A stretch of DNA of 64,000 bases from Ampullaceana balthica. Its lineage: Eukaryota > Mollusca > Gastropoda > Lymnaeidae. A model generated the notes under the pieces. It saw nothing but the letters and a program-made list of their open reading frames with translations. It had not been told where the DNA came from and made no database searches. Within the stretch, counting starts at the first letter, position 1; each line of letters begins with the position of its first letter. The stretch is from assembly GCA_944989445.1 (NCBI GenBank), contig CALYLW010000127.1:1030490-1094489 (forward strand), read 5' to 3'. The translations under genes were made by a program, and so were the position numbers. Below, piece by piece: positions 1 to 11,600 of the stretch.

Positions 1-254
1 ACTAAAAATGCATTAATTTAATTACGGTACGTTCGATCGATCTGAAATTTTGATACGATGCATTGTTAGGTCAGACGGGTCCGTGTGCCAAATTTCAGTT
101 TGATCGGATCATGGGAAGTGGGTTCATTTTTGACTTCTGTTTTTCCGCCCGCCGAGCCCAAGACAGACAGACAGAGAGAGAGAGAGAGAGACAGAGCGAG
201 AGAGATGATGAGAGAGACGGCCGCGAAGTTAATATAAGGGATTTAAAAAGAAAA
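1..254 (+). repeat. MITE-like repeat A, 5'-cut copy
   Basis: The copy begins at the window edge inside the family core (around ATGCATTAATTTAATTACGG) and runs to the terminal sequence ATATAAGGGATTTAAA at about 233-248. A GA-rich simple repeat lies at 171-210. The same core and terminus recur at 357-897, 7160-7684 and 57717-58026, which defines the family. A short fragment of the opposite terminus (TATAAATCCCTTATATATG) follows at 284-355. No coding capacity is apparent; short open frames here are translated simple repeat. Confidence 0.75.
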
Positions 255-356
255 CAAACCCGTAAAAACAAACGTTTTTGACTATAAATCCCTTATATAT
301 GAGACATAACTAACAGTATTTTCAAACTCTTAACTCAACTTTGCTTCATAACCCTA

Positions 357-897
357 GGTTTTTAAATCCCTTATATTAACTTCACCGCCGTCTCTGTCTC
401 TCTCTCTGTCTCTCTCTCTGTCTCTCTCTCTGTCTCTCTCTGTCTCTCTCTCTGTCTCTCTCTCTGTCTCTCTCTCTGTCTCTCTCTCTGTCTCTCTTTC
501 TGTCGTCATCTCATGGGCGGGCGGGTGGAAAAACAAAAGTCGAAAATGACCCACTTCCCAGGATCCGATCGAGCTGAAATTTGGCACACAGGCCCGTCTA
601 ACCTAACAATGCATCGTATCAAAATTTCAGATCGATCGAACGTACCGTAATTAAAGTAATGCATTTTTAGTTTATCCTTATATGAGGTATGTAATTCAAA
701 TTCACGGTTTGTTATTGTTTTTTTTCCACGTGAGTTTGAGTTGACGCTTAGACGTCGACCGTCGTGCCGACACCCCCTCACGTCCCATCCCCCGTTAAAA
801 GAAAGGGGACATCACTCGGTGTCAGTCTGTAAATATTTGTGGCGTTGAAACATAATCAATACTTTTAATTATGACTAAAATATAAGGGATTTATAGT
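357..897 (-). mobile_element. MITE-like repeat A, complete copy with (CT)n tract
   Basis: It is bounded by inverted termini TAAATCCCTTATAT (about 360) and ATATAAGGGATTTA (about 882-897). Inside, 390-505 is a TCTCTCTCTCTG-type tract, followed by the conserved core at 540-670. Length is about 540 bp, with no transposase, so it is a non-autonomous DNA element. A further truncated copy in the same orientation follows at 930-1065. The superfamily is not clear from the termini. Confidence 0.75.
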
Positions 898-929
898 AGA
901 AAACTTTGTTTTTACAGGTTTGTTTTATT

Positions 930-960
930 AAATCCCTTATATTAACTTCACCGCCGTCTC

Positions 961-992
<32 letters not shown>

Positions 993-1130
993 GTCATCTC
1001 ATGGGTGGGCGGGCGGAAAAACAAAGGTCGAAAATGACCCACTTCCCTTATAAATGAGACATAACTAAAAGTAGTGATTATGTTAAAAGCGTGTCCTTTT
1101 TAAAAAAAAGATTTTTTTAAATATTTAATT
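930..1130 (-). repeat. MITE-like repeat A, internally deleted copy
   Basis: The copy starts with TAAATCCCTTATATTAAC and the CT tract, then jumps at about 1048 to the flanking module (ATGAGACATAACTAAAAG) that is also seen at 7775-7865. The shared junction sequence at both places shows that this composite was copied as a unit. Confidence 0.6.
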
Positions 1131-1139
1131 ATTTATATA

Positions 1140-1445
1140 TATATTCATAATGGCCCCGGAAAATCCGGAATCCGGCCATTTTAACAAATCTGATTCCGGC
1201 TCCAGCCGGATTTCACTTCATAAATCCGGCCCACTTTAGCTCCAGCCGGAATTCAAAATTTTGAATCCGGTACATCCCTACTTTTAAGTGGAAATTTTAT
1301 ATTTTAATACAATTTAATAGTGAAGTGTATTTTAAGTATTAAATTAAATATTTTAATTAGGTGTTAATTAAAAAAAAATTGGAAAGTGTGACGTACTTTA
1401 GTCCCGAGATTTGTGACAGTTTGTGACAGGGGGAGGGGGGTCAAA
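1140..1445. repeat. Fragment of GGGGCCGTCC-terminal DNA element
   Basis: The TCCGGAATCCGGCC-type modules (1155-1270) and the following AT-rich stretch ending in GTGACAGGGGGAGGGGGG match the 3' part of the element at 14593-16460, including the order of blocks. The termini are missing, so this is a relic. 1446-1700 holds only AT-rich sequence without recognisable features. Confidence 0.6.
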
Positions 1446-1761
1446 ATAATTTTTGCTTTTTAATTTTAAAAAATTGTATTATTATTTTTTTAATACATTA
1501 ATTCATTAAAAAAGTTTCGCCTATCTAATTAAAGTAATGTGTAAATAATTTAAATTATGACAAGAATATGAAAATATTAAAATTTCTCGCACCCTCCTAG
1601 TGACGCCACTGCTGGCGGGTACCCGTTGCTGTCCAATTACCCGGATAGTGAAATTGCGCCCGAGTACCCGTGAAAATGTGCTGGCAATATCATGTCTATA
1701 GCAGTGGCGGTGAATATTTCGGGGCCGCGTGTAAAAAAAAATCAACCAAAATCCATATATT

Positions 1762-2690
1762 TCAAAGTATGATGTTCCAGAAATGTAACAAAACTAGGAA
1801 GTCAAAGTTTAATATACCTACCAGCAAAGCTTCTGCATCACATCTGGTATCAGGTGTCATATTTGTATGTTCTAATAATTTTTCCAACAGCCATACCAGT
1901 TCATCTAGTCCTTCATAAATTGTTTTAACAGATTCTGATCGTGCACTGCAACGTGTTTCAGACTCCCTCTTCATTGTGATTGGCACAACTCCTTTTAATT
2001 CTTCCCAACGAGTTGTTGAACGAGAGAAAACAAAAATTTATACTTTCAACTATTCCAAAAAAACGTGATAACAACTGGATCCTGTTTAGCTGAGTGTACT
2101 CTTGCTAAGTTTAAGCTGTGGTTGTCACAGTTGATAAACAATGCTCTGTGAATTCTGGCACATATTCGATGTTAAAGGCCGGATATATGTCCAGTCATTA
2201 CAGCAGCATTGTCATAACATTGTGACCATACATAGTGGTATGCTATTAGATACCAGTTTCTCGACGATAACTCTTTCAAGCAGGTTTTCTGCGTCTTTGG
2301 AATGTATCTGTGCAAAACCTAAAAATGATTCTTTGATGGTTACTTTTTTAGTTTGAAAATTCACATCCACAAATCTGAGGACTTGAGAAAACTGTTTCCG
2401 GTGTCCTAGATCTAATGTTGAGTCAAGTAAGATATCGTAGTACTTGTTTTTTTCTGATTTCACTCAACAGCTGATTCCTTACAGTCGATGTAAGTGGGTG
2501 GATAAATTCATTTTGGATTTCCGGTGATAAATAAGATACTGAACCTGGATATTCTCGGGCATGTTGTAGGTGTTTTTCTAACAGTGGATCATACTGAGCA
2601 ACAAGTCTGATCACAGAGAGACTGGAAAGAGAGGCGGTGTCTGCTGTTTCATATGAAACGAATCCAACTTGCTTTGACATATCGACGGAA
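1762..2690 (-). pseudogene. DUF4371/ZMYM1-like hAT transposase relic
   Basis: Several minus-strand frames read as consecutive parts of one transposase. From N to C: a segment ending in KHLQHAREYPGSVSYLSPEI (2680-2423), a segment with DSTLDLGHRKQFSQVLRFVD and KESFLGF (2463-2212), a diverged NCDNHSLNLA-like stretch (about 2130-2100), and ETRCSARSESVK (about 1960) ending in the FDFLVLLHFWNIIL region. These blocks are in family order for DUF4371 proteins related to ZMYM1 and the 52-kDa repressor (THAP0). Frameshifts and stops separate every block, and the C-terminal dimerisation region is not seen. It is a dead copy, not a host gene. Confidence 0.75.
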
Positions 2691-2825
2691 GCCCGTGAGA
2701 GGAGAGACCTTCCCTCCTCTCCCCCACTTTATTCCCTCCACAGTGGGATTGGAGAATAACGATTTTTAATTAAAAAAAGAGTCACAGTATGCAGCAAAGG
2801 GACTCGAATTAAACGTTCTGTAAGC

Positions 2826-3932
2826 CAGCGGTTCTCAACCTTTTGAGATTCAATAACCACTTGAAAAATGTGTGTCTTAGCTACGGACCACTACTAAAAA
2901 TTGTGTTACTGCCGTGCTGGAAAGTTAAATATAATTACACTGTGTAATGTATATAGCTAGCTATAAGTAATATACATGTTAGTTAGTAAAACTATACTAA
3001 TATGCTACGATTTGCGTGCTCCAAAAACAATATTGTAATGTCTTTCTTTTGTAACGAACAAATGCCATTTATATTAGTCTTATAGTCTTCTTATTTAATT
3101 CTACTTGCTTGCTATAAAAAAACTTAGTCATAAACAGCAGTTTGTATTAAAAAGACTGCCTTATTAGTTTATTTAGTACGAACGATGTTTTGTTTTTATT
3201 GTAAGCAAATGCAGAAAATCCACTTTTACAAAGTTGCAAAGGGTAAACGTATTTTAAAAGCTAGCTGAGAAAGTTAGGAGTTAGGAGTACTCACAATTTC
3301 ATTGAGCCGACTTTCTGATGCAGCCTATTCAAAGTGGTGTCGCTGGTTTCTCGGTGGTTTCGTACAATTGATCAAACATCTCAAAGTTACCTTGAAATAA
3401 TCTTCTTTTCCAAAGATCAAGATTTTTCGTAAAAGCAGACACTTTGTCACTGAGAGTAATTATGAAATGTGTCTGCTTTCCTTGCCGAGTTGAATTAAAT
3501 TTATTGAGTTCTTCAAAAATTTCAACCAAATAAGCTAGAACAGCAACCCATAAGCTAGGGTTAAAATGATCAACAAGCTTTGAGTTTTTAATACAAGAAA
3601 CTCTCTTACGTCATCACACGTTATTCACGTTGTCTGATAACCATCGAACTTCAGTATACATCAGTAACTGTTAATGTTCAAGATTCATATTCGAATATAA
3701 GAAATAAAAGAGACTAGAATTTAATAGACGAGCCTTGATAAAAATTTTAAAACTATTTAGGCTAGATCAAAAATATATTTTAAGTCTGCGTTAATTCTTT
3801 TACTTGCTGGTCTTTCTCCATGAATCATACAGTGCGTAAATTTCATGCTTTGATCGCGGACAACCAGGCACATCTTCACGGACCACTAGTGCTCCGCAGA
3901 ACACAGGTTGAAAACCACTGCTTTAAGCCACT
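2826..3932 (-). mobile_element. Nested hAT-5/ZBED5-like element relic
   Basis: GCGGTTCTCAACCTTTTGAG at about 2828 and GTTGAAAACCACTGCTTTAA at about 3908-3927 are diverged inverted termini (GGTTCTCAAC versus GGTTTTCAAC). Between them is a minus-strand 66-aa transposase piece (3329-3529). The element sits inside the hAT relic at 1702-4336 and is therefore younger. Confidence 0.55.
3329..3529 (-). pseudogene. ZBED5/FAM200-like hAT transposase fragment
   Basis: The 66-residue frame contains LNKFNSTRQGK, TLSDKVSAFTKNLDLWKRR and GNFEMFDQL. These match the short conserved stretch of ZBED5/SCAND3-type domesticated and mobile hAT proteins (LN..LQGK, DKV.AF..KL.LW, G..EMF..L). It covers only a small part of the usual ~600-aa protein. 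The rest is gone. Confidence 0.65.
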
Positions 3933-4336
3933 CCTCTTTCTTGTCTTGGTCATTTTGGTTGCTTTTAGTGTCGTCTCTGTCTGCTCTATTAATAGAATCG
4001 CCTTTGCCTCTTACTGCTCCCTTAGTCTCACTCCCAGCAACTCACAGTTTGTTTTGTTTAAAAACACCATCAGCAATCCTACATTGTGGATGTGTCATTT
4101 ATTTATGAGTAGAATGGCGCCCTTTAACGCTCAATGGGGGCGACAAAATCGTGCTTGCCAACTGGTTTGTAATGAAGATATTTTCGGAGCTCAAAAATTC
4201 AATCTTGCAAACGTATTTGGGATACAATAGTTTACATCAAAATAAAATTAAGTAATGAGTTGAATACTCATTTTTGCGCCCCCTAACGTGGAGCTCGGGG
4301 ACATATGTCCCCCCTGCCCCCCTCGCTACGCCACTG

Positions 4337-4930
4337 CTGACTTCATAGAAGTTATGGGTGTACCGAATGTCATATGCAAATGTCTCGAAACCAACAATGA
4401 GTTGGCATTCCCACACCCCTAACCGACGTTCACTCGAGTTGTTTTGATTTCTTCGTGCTGTAGTTTGTGTCCGTTCTTTCTCCACTTTCTTTGCACTCTC
4501 CATGAGCAAGTCTGCGGCGTATGTTACGGTGCGGGGCGTCTAGTAAAAACTAATTTCAATAAGACGTACAAATTTGTTAGTATGTAAAGTTAATAAATTT
4601 AAATAGTTACTTCCGCCGCCTAGCGGACAATATCATTCAAGCTGTTGGGCTCGTTAACCTGACTGAACGTTACGTCATTGTTGTTGACACATAAACTAAA
4701 ATTACAGTAAACTGAACATTCAAACCTGAGTATGACAAATGCATTTACAGCAGGAATAAAAGTTTGTAGTGCATTAATGTTCAAAATAGTATGTTATTGG
4801 AAGCATGCCGTTGGCTATTGTGTGAAATGAGGTGCATGGATGATGGCTAGGTTGTATTGTTTAGCGGTCATGCTGGCGAAAATTATGCGGCGTTTTGAAC
4901 GGGTACCCGGGCAGCTTTTTACAACGTTTT
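4337..4930. other. No gene seen
   Basis: AT-rich unique-looking sequence. Short open frames here have no recognisable protein features. Confidence 0.5.
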
Positions 4931-7130
4931 TTTTTATTACCACGTTTTTATTAACTTGCTTTCGTATCTGTCTGTCTGTCAGTCTGTCCACAATTTTTCA
5001 AATTTCTCAACGTAAAATTAAACCACTTTTGATGGTCCTAGATTGCTCAAATTTTTACCACAGATAGATCTTCGATGACAATACATTGTATCAAAATTTT
5101 AGATCGATCGAATGTACCGTAATTAAGTTAATGCATTTTTAGTTTATCTCTATATAAGCATCTGTATCCGACTGCCGTTGTTAGATTTCACGAGCCAAGT
5201 TTACCCCAGGACCTAATTGCCGTGGTACTAACGTTGGGCGGGGGCTGATGAGGTGTTTGGTAAAATAAATAGATGTAAAAAACCACGTTTTTATTAGTGG
5301 ACTAAAAAGATTAAAATAAATAAAGGTAAAAATGGATTTTTTAAACCACGTTTTTATAAGTAAACTAAAAAAAAGAAAATAAGTTAAAGCTTATACGTTC
5401 AAGTAGTGCTTTTTTTGTAAAAAAAAATAGGTGCCGGTATTCAATGATGATTGCGTAACTTTTAACTACCAGTTCTCACCTCGATGCAAGCTAAATCAAA
5501 ACAGCAAAGATACTAAATGTCTAAAACAATTTAATTTTTATAATTAACCAATAATAAAAAACGTTAAAATACAAGAAAAGTAATAATTTTCCCACATTGA
5601 AAAAGGTGCCGGTACCCCGTACCGGTGCGTACCGTCACAAAAAAAGCCCTGCGTTCAAGTACTGTGATTTAATATGACTAAAAACGTGGGGCGGGCGCTA
5701 ATGAGCTTTTACATATGCAGTTCACTCATTCTCTCACTTATAGATCTCTTCTTTTGCCTTCTAAATTATAAATCTTTAATTTTTATACCAAACACCCGCC
5801 CATATTAAATCACAGTACTTGAGCGTATAAGTTTTAACTTATTACCACGTTTTTATTAACTTGCTTTCGTGTCTGTCTGTCCGTCCGCAATTTTTCAAAT
5901 TTGCTAACGTAAAGTTAAACCACTTCTGATGGTCATAGAGAGCTCTAAATTTTTACCACAGATAGATCTTGGATGACAATGCATTGTATTAAAATTTCAT
6001 ATCGAACAAATGTACCGTTATTAAATTATTGATTTTTTAAAAGTTTATCTTTATATAAGCATCGGTATTATCCGTCTGCTATTGTTTACATCTATAATCA
6101 AGTGCCGAGTTCACACCAGCCCCGACCACATCAACCGTGTTTAACATCAACGGGACATCAATCAATTTCAGTCTGTAAAATATTTGTTGGGCAATGCGTA
6201 TTATATTTGAACGTAATCAATACTTCAAAACTCACCATAGCATACACTTAGAATAAAAAGAGTAAAATAAATAAAGGTAAAAAATGATTTTTTAAAACCA
6301 CGTTTTTATAAGTGGACTAAAAAGAAGAAAATAATTTTTAACATATAAGTTGAAGTACTTTAATTTAATGTGACTAACATCGCAAATAAAAGAAGTGAAT
6401 AGGTTGAAAACGGTCGACAATGCTGATAATGTTTCTTCAAATCAATATACTGTTAACGTGTTAATATGAGTCAAATTTAATGTGAAAATTCTGAACATTT
6501 CATCAGACACCACTTGTTACTCGAAATTTTTTGGTCTGAAATTATCAAAATAAGTAGTACCTCGTTACAGAAAAAGTTTTCAAAAAGACGATCCATTCAG
6601 TGTAGTGACAAGATAGGGGTGAAATCTAAAGGACGTGTGTTCCAGAAAATAAAACAGTGGTTCTATAGCAGTGGTTCTAAACCTGGGCTCGATCGAACCC
6701 CAGGGCTTCAGTGAATCAGACTAAGGGGTTTGGCGGAGGTCAAGACACACACCCGACTCGAATCATTCGTGATGACACGCCTATTTTACACGCTTTTATT
6801 TAAGTCACACTGTTTGTATGTTATATCCATCAATCCTTCATTCAAATCTTGTAACGTAAAATTAAACCCCTTCTGATGGTCCTAGAGATCTCAAACTTTT
6901 ACCACATATAGATCATGGATGACAATGCATTGTATCAAAATTTCAGATCGATCGAATGTACCGTATTGAAATAATTGCATTTTTAGTTTATCTTTATATA
7001 AGAATCGGTACCCGTCTGCTTTGTTGACATCCATGAGTTCACCACGTGAACAAATCACCGTGATATAAAACGTTGGGCGGGCGCTTATGGGGTGTTTGGT
7101 ATTTTAAAAAAATAGAGATAAATAAAACAA
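4930..7130. repeat. Cluster of ACCACGTTTTTAT-bounded repeats
   Basis: Three head-to-tail, partly overlapping copies lie at about 4936-5385, 5845-6345 and 6840-7100. Each has a (CTGT)n stretch or its remains, a block reading GGTCCTAGAG/GGTCATAGAG, and the core also found in repeat A (TCAGATCGATCGAATGTACC). ACCACGTTTTTATAAGTGGAC blocks occur at 5282, 5343 and 6298. There is no protein coding. The shared core with otherwise different arms suggests related non-autonomous families. The sequence between copies (6360-6830) shows nothing else. Confidence 0.6.
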
Positions 7131-7159
7131 ACCCGTAAAAACAAAGTTTTTGACTATAA

Positions 7160-7684
7160 ATCCCTTATATATGAGACATAACTAACAGTATTGATTATTT
7201 TCAAACATTTACAGACTGAATCTGTCTTAACTCAGCTTTGCATCATAACCCTAGTGGGTGGGGGAGGGGTGGGTGGGGGGAGAGGGGAAAAGTCTGGTCA
7301 CCGATTCGCTTGACCGAGCTCTGAGTGACACGTAAAATGTAAACAAAAGCGCCCGTCGCTTCGTTGGGTCGCCTCAATGCGTCAGCTCAAAATTTCACGT
7401 GGCAAAAAAACAATAAACAAACCGTGAATTTAAATTACATACCTCATATAAGGATAAACTAAAAATGCATTAATTTAATTACGGTACGTTCGATCGATCT
7501 GAAATTTTGATACGATGCATTGTTAGGTCGGACGGGTCCGTGTGCCAAATTTCAGTTCGATCAGATCATGGGAAGTGGGTCATTTTTGACTTTTGTTTTT
7601 CCGCCCGCCGAGCCCATGAGATGATGAGAGAGAGACAGAGAGAGAGACAGAGACGGCCGTGAAGTTAATATAAGGGATTTAAAA
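7160..7684 (+). mobile_element. MITE-like repeat A, complete copy
   Basis: It is bounded by TATAAATCCCTTATAT (7163) and ATATAAGGGATTTAAA (about 7667-7682). It includes a G-rich tract (7253-7290), the core at 7440-7510 and a short GA tract at 7618-7650. This is the clearest full-length plus-orientation member of the family (about 525 bp). Confidence 0.8.
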
Positions 7685-7744
7685 AGATGTGTGGGCGTCA
7701 GACGTGAATTGTAAAGAGTTTTTATTATAAGTTTTTAAAAATAG

Positions 7745-8040
7745 CTGTAAAAACAAAGTTTTTGACTATAAATCCCTTATATATGAGACATAACTAAAAG
7801 TAGTGATTATGTTAAAAGCGTGTCCTTTTAAAAAAAAGATTTTTTAAATATTTAATTTTTATTTCCTATTAAGACGGTTTCGGCGAATGCGCATATGAAA
7901 CTGATTGGGTTCAGTACCTCTAAGTAGTTTAAGAACCACTGGTCTATGTAAGAAAAAATAGTCGGCAAAGTATTGCAGTCATAGGGGCTTTTTTTAAAAG
8001 TCAAGAGCTTTACGGTTGTTGTTGCAGATTGTTTCCTGTT
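7745..8040. repeat. Repeat A terminus fragment and AT-rich spacer
   Basis: 7762-7865 repeats the composite seen at 1050-1130 (TATATGAGACATAAC followed by AAAAGCGTGTCC). A hAT-like end (TTTAAGAACCACTGG) is at 7926-7940. No gene is seen. Confidence 0.45.
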
Positions 8041-8041
8041 A

Positions 8042-8363
8042 ATGTTTCCTGTTAACTGTCTCTTGCTCGTAGAAAGACATCCACAGCACAAACGCGAACT
8101 CCATCACAACTTCATGGACTTCAAGAAAGCTTTTGTTCGAGTATGGCACGAGGGACTTTGGCAAGTTATGAGAAGTTTCAACATTGAAGAAGGGCTGGTA
8201 AAGGTGATCGAAGAACTCTACAATCAGGCAAGCAGTGCAGTTGTATTTAAAGGCTGCCTAGGGGAGTTCTTCAAAACGACGATTGGAGTCCGCCAGGGCT
8301 GCATTCTCTCACTTGTCCTGTTCAATATCTTCCTTGAAAAAATCATGCAAGAAACACTCAGTG
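8042..8363 (+). pseudogene. RTE-type LINE reverse transcriptase, 5' half of a split copy
   Basis: The frame reads HHNFMDFKKAFVRVWHEGLW, then FNIEEGLVKVIEELY, FKTTIGVRQGCILSLVLFN and LEKIMQETLS. These are the finger/palm motifs of an RTE-like non-LTR retrotransposon RT (FxDFxKAFDxVW, GVRQGCxLSPxLFN). The first catalytic Asp region is present, although KAFD reads KAFV. Translation leaves homology at about 8363 where a DNA element begins, and resumes at 13053 with DHHTSISIG. The two parts are one LINE split by insertion. The usual N-terminal endonuclease is absent upstream, so the copy is also 5' truncated. Confidence 0.85.
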
Positions 8364-8609
8364 GTCCAAGGCCGTACCCAGAATTTTTTAAGTGGGGTTC
8401 GCAAAGTTTTCGCGAAGGCATTTCATGTTTAGATTAGGTAAACCTCTCATAACGAGCACCTCTCATAACGATATTTTCGCATAACGAGTAACATTTTTAT
8501 GGAAAAAGTTGCTCCCTTAACGAGCGAAGATTCTCATAACGATAAACACACATCGGGAAGTCAGCACGAATGCGTGATCACTAGGTTTAAGGCGTGATTA
8601 CTGTAGTGT

Positions 8610-11600
8610 GTGTATACCACCAAAGGGGCCTCTCGCAGAATACGCGCTTTAACTCCTGAGACAGCGCCCGACATAGATGCAACGCCATCGTGAATGTTCA
8701 TTCTCTTTTGGGTCAAGCCGTTAAGCTCTTAGGACCCGGTTCATTTTATCGCAAGCGAGCCTCATCAAGCTGGCATCGCCGTAGAGGTAATCCTCTGCAG
8801 GTACCGTTACTTCTGCTTCCAAATCCCCGCACAGCTCGGGGCACTCTTTGAGTACGTGGGCCACCGTCTCTTCAGGGTGGCCACACAGCCGACAGGCCAG
8901 TTCCCTTCTAGTGTTAAACTTGTACAAGTAGCTTCGTGTGGGACAATGTTCAGTTCTCATTCTAGTTATGAGCGTCTGATTGCTACGTCCAATTTTCCAC
9001 CAGGAGTCGCTTTTGCTCGGTCGCGGCATGTACTGGAATACTTTTCTGGTCGTGCTTCCAGAGGCCCAGGCCTGAAGCCATTTCTCTCGGAAATGGTCCT
9101 TAAGCCACGCTCTGACCCCCAGCTGGGTCATCGGGCGATCGGGTTGGGGCTGAGCTGAACCTTCTCTCGCCAACTTATCGACCCTGTCTGAATGAGGCTC
9201 GCCACTGTGCCCAGTGATATACTGAAGGACTACTTTTCCTCGTCGTGCTAGGATTTCACCTACTGTTTCCAAAATGACACTGACCGTTTTCGTCTCCAGA
9301 GAGGATCGACCCAGAGTCTCGAGCGAAAACCGCGAATCGGTGAAGACTACGACGGTCGGGAAAACCTTTCTTCTTGCTAGACGTAGGCGCACTTCTTTCA
9401 AACCCTTGCAGATCGCCTCCAGTTCGGCGTCGTGACTACTGTATGCGGCTCCTCACGGCCCTGACAGTTCGATACTGTCAGGTCCAGGTTGAGGGTATTG
9501 AATTAGTACTCTGCCACCCTTGAAATGCGAGCCGTCCGTAAAGACTTTTACCACGCTGTCGCCATAAGCTTCGATTGTCTTCAGAGTCTCGTCTCGCTGG
9601 AGCTCGACGGGACTGGCTTTCGTCACCGCTGTATTTGCCAGTGTCAAACGTAGTTCAGGCAAGTCAAAGCTTTCATGTGGTCCTCGAGCAGGGACCAGTC
9701 GCATTCGTTCCCTGTGCTTGGGTATGGGGACTGAATCTTCTAGTTCGTAGACCGTATCCATGAAGGATGGTCTTTTCAGTCGGGTCCTCTTTACCCATCG
9801 GTCTTGTAATTGGAAACAGGGTTTGTCATGCTCCAACCTACGGTATCGTTCTACCGTGGTCATGATTGCCTTTTCTCGCCTTATCGCCAGGGGTTCTACG
9901 TTGGACACAATTTCTACAGCGGCTGTGGGTGTCGTACGCAACGCCCCGCATACAATCTGTATTCGATCCAGACCCTCTAGAGGCGTACGGCTCGCAAAGG
10001 CCTGGACCGGGAGGCTGTAGTCAATGGCACCCCTCACACTACCGAGATAGCGAGCTCTCAGTAATCTTGCGTCCGCACCCCAACTAGTGCTAGACAGTTT
10101 CTTCACCAGGGACAGTTTAGCTGTGGCTTTGGCACACAATTCACGCACATGGTTATGTAGTTGGATCATCTGGTCCAACTTGATTCCCAAGTACTTTTGT
10201 GTCCGATCCCAATTCAATCTTTTCCCACATATCTGAAGCACCACCTCATGCTTCAGTGCATTTCGTCCATTTGTAAAAATGGAGTGGACCGTTTTCTCCG
10301 TATTGACTACTAGGCGCCATCGGTTGGCATAGTCTTCGATTCGATTCAGATCCTCCTGCAGTCGGTTCTGCAGTGTTGCGACGTCCTTTCCCGAACTCCA
10401 TATAGCCAGATCGTCAGCAAACATGGCATTCTGCGACCCCAGAATAACTTGTAGGTGGTGAACGTAGGCTAAGAACAATGTACAACTAAGGGCGGACCCC
10501 TGTGGGAGTCCGTCCTCCAGGCGCGCTTCGTTGGATAATGACTCCCCCACTCGGGTATTGATCGTTCTGCCCGTAAGGAACGATTTTATCCAACTGTACA
10601 TGTTCGCAGTGACACCTAACTGCTGCAACTTATAGAGTAGCCCTCCACGCCACACCTTATCGTATGCCTGCTTTAGATCGAAGAACACCGCAACGGTGTG
10701 ATTCCTCGACTGGAGTTCGTTTGTAATTGTCTGAATTAATCGGAGAGCCTGGTCCATCGGTTGGCGTCCCTTTTGGAACCCACCCGGAGTCATTGGAATG
10801 CATTTGGTCTTTTCGAGGAATCAGTAGAGTCGTGCGTTCACTAACCGTTCAGCTACCTTCCCCACACACGACGTGAGGGAAATTGGCCGGTAGCTGGACG
10901 GGTGTTCGCCTGGTTTCCCCTCTTTGGGAATTGGGGTTATTGTGGCCTTTTTCCATAGCTTCGGCAGCGTGCCTGTTGTCCAAGTTCTATTTATGAAACT
11001 CAACAGTTTCATTCGACCTGCCCTGCCCAGATGCTTGAGCATTTCATTGTGAACTTTATCTGGCCCTGGTGCTTTGCCAGCTTGGCACTTGTTAAGTTCA
11101 GTTTGCAATTCTATCATTGTGAAGGGGGCCGCGAAAACCTCTAGTTGAGGGCCCTTGCTTTGTCTCCTTGAGCCCTCTTTGCGCATTCGGTCGATTGTTT
11201 GGCTAAAGTCAGATCTGGCGCCTTTCTTGTTTACCTGGGCAAAGTGTTTGTTTAGCGCTCGTGCGCGCTTAACTTCACTAGCCCTTTGGCCCTTTGGTGT
11301 CGTCAAAGGGTTTGAATTCTTTGTCTTCCCCGCGCCAGATAATGCATCTAAGAGCCGCCAAACTTTTCTTCCGTCTACGAGGTCGAGTTTTTCGCACGTA
11401 TTTACCCATTTCGCCTTCTTCGCTTTGTCGACAGCGGCCCGGACTTCAGCCGTCAGTCTGTTGTACGCCCTACGAGCTTCGGGTGTCTTCAGCCTGGCTG
11501 CCTTTTTCCGTGCTTTTGCTCTTTGTTTCACCAATTCTGTCAGACTCTTGTCCCAGTAAGGTCTGAACTTCTGTTTCCCGTTAGTCCTTGGGATCGTTCG

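Larger units (their letters stand above)
1702..4336 (-). mobile_element. hAT-type transposon relic
   Basis: CAGTGGCGG at 1702 and CGCCACTG at 4329-4336 form inverted termini of the kind common in hAT elements. The minus strand between them carries pieces of a DUF4371-type transposase (1762-2690). No clean 8-bp target duplication is visible. A second hAT relic, about 2826-3932, is inserted inside. Confidence 0.6.

Noticed and set aside
390..505. Long regular CT/GA tract that could look like a repeat-spacer array or an Arg/Glu-rich protein
   Set aside because: It is simple-sequence expansion inside a MITE-like repeat. There are no distinct spacers, and the encoded RE/ETE runs are translation of the microsatellite.
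3820..4230. 136-codon plus-strand frame
   Set aside because: It overlaps the terminus of a hAT relic and AT-rich DNA and has no family resemblance; hydrophobic runs come from T-rich sequence.
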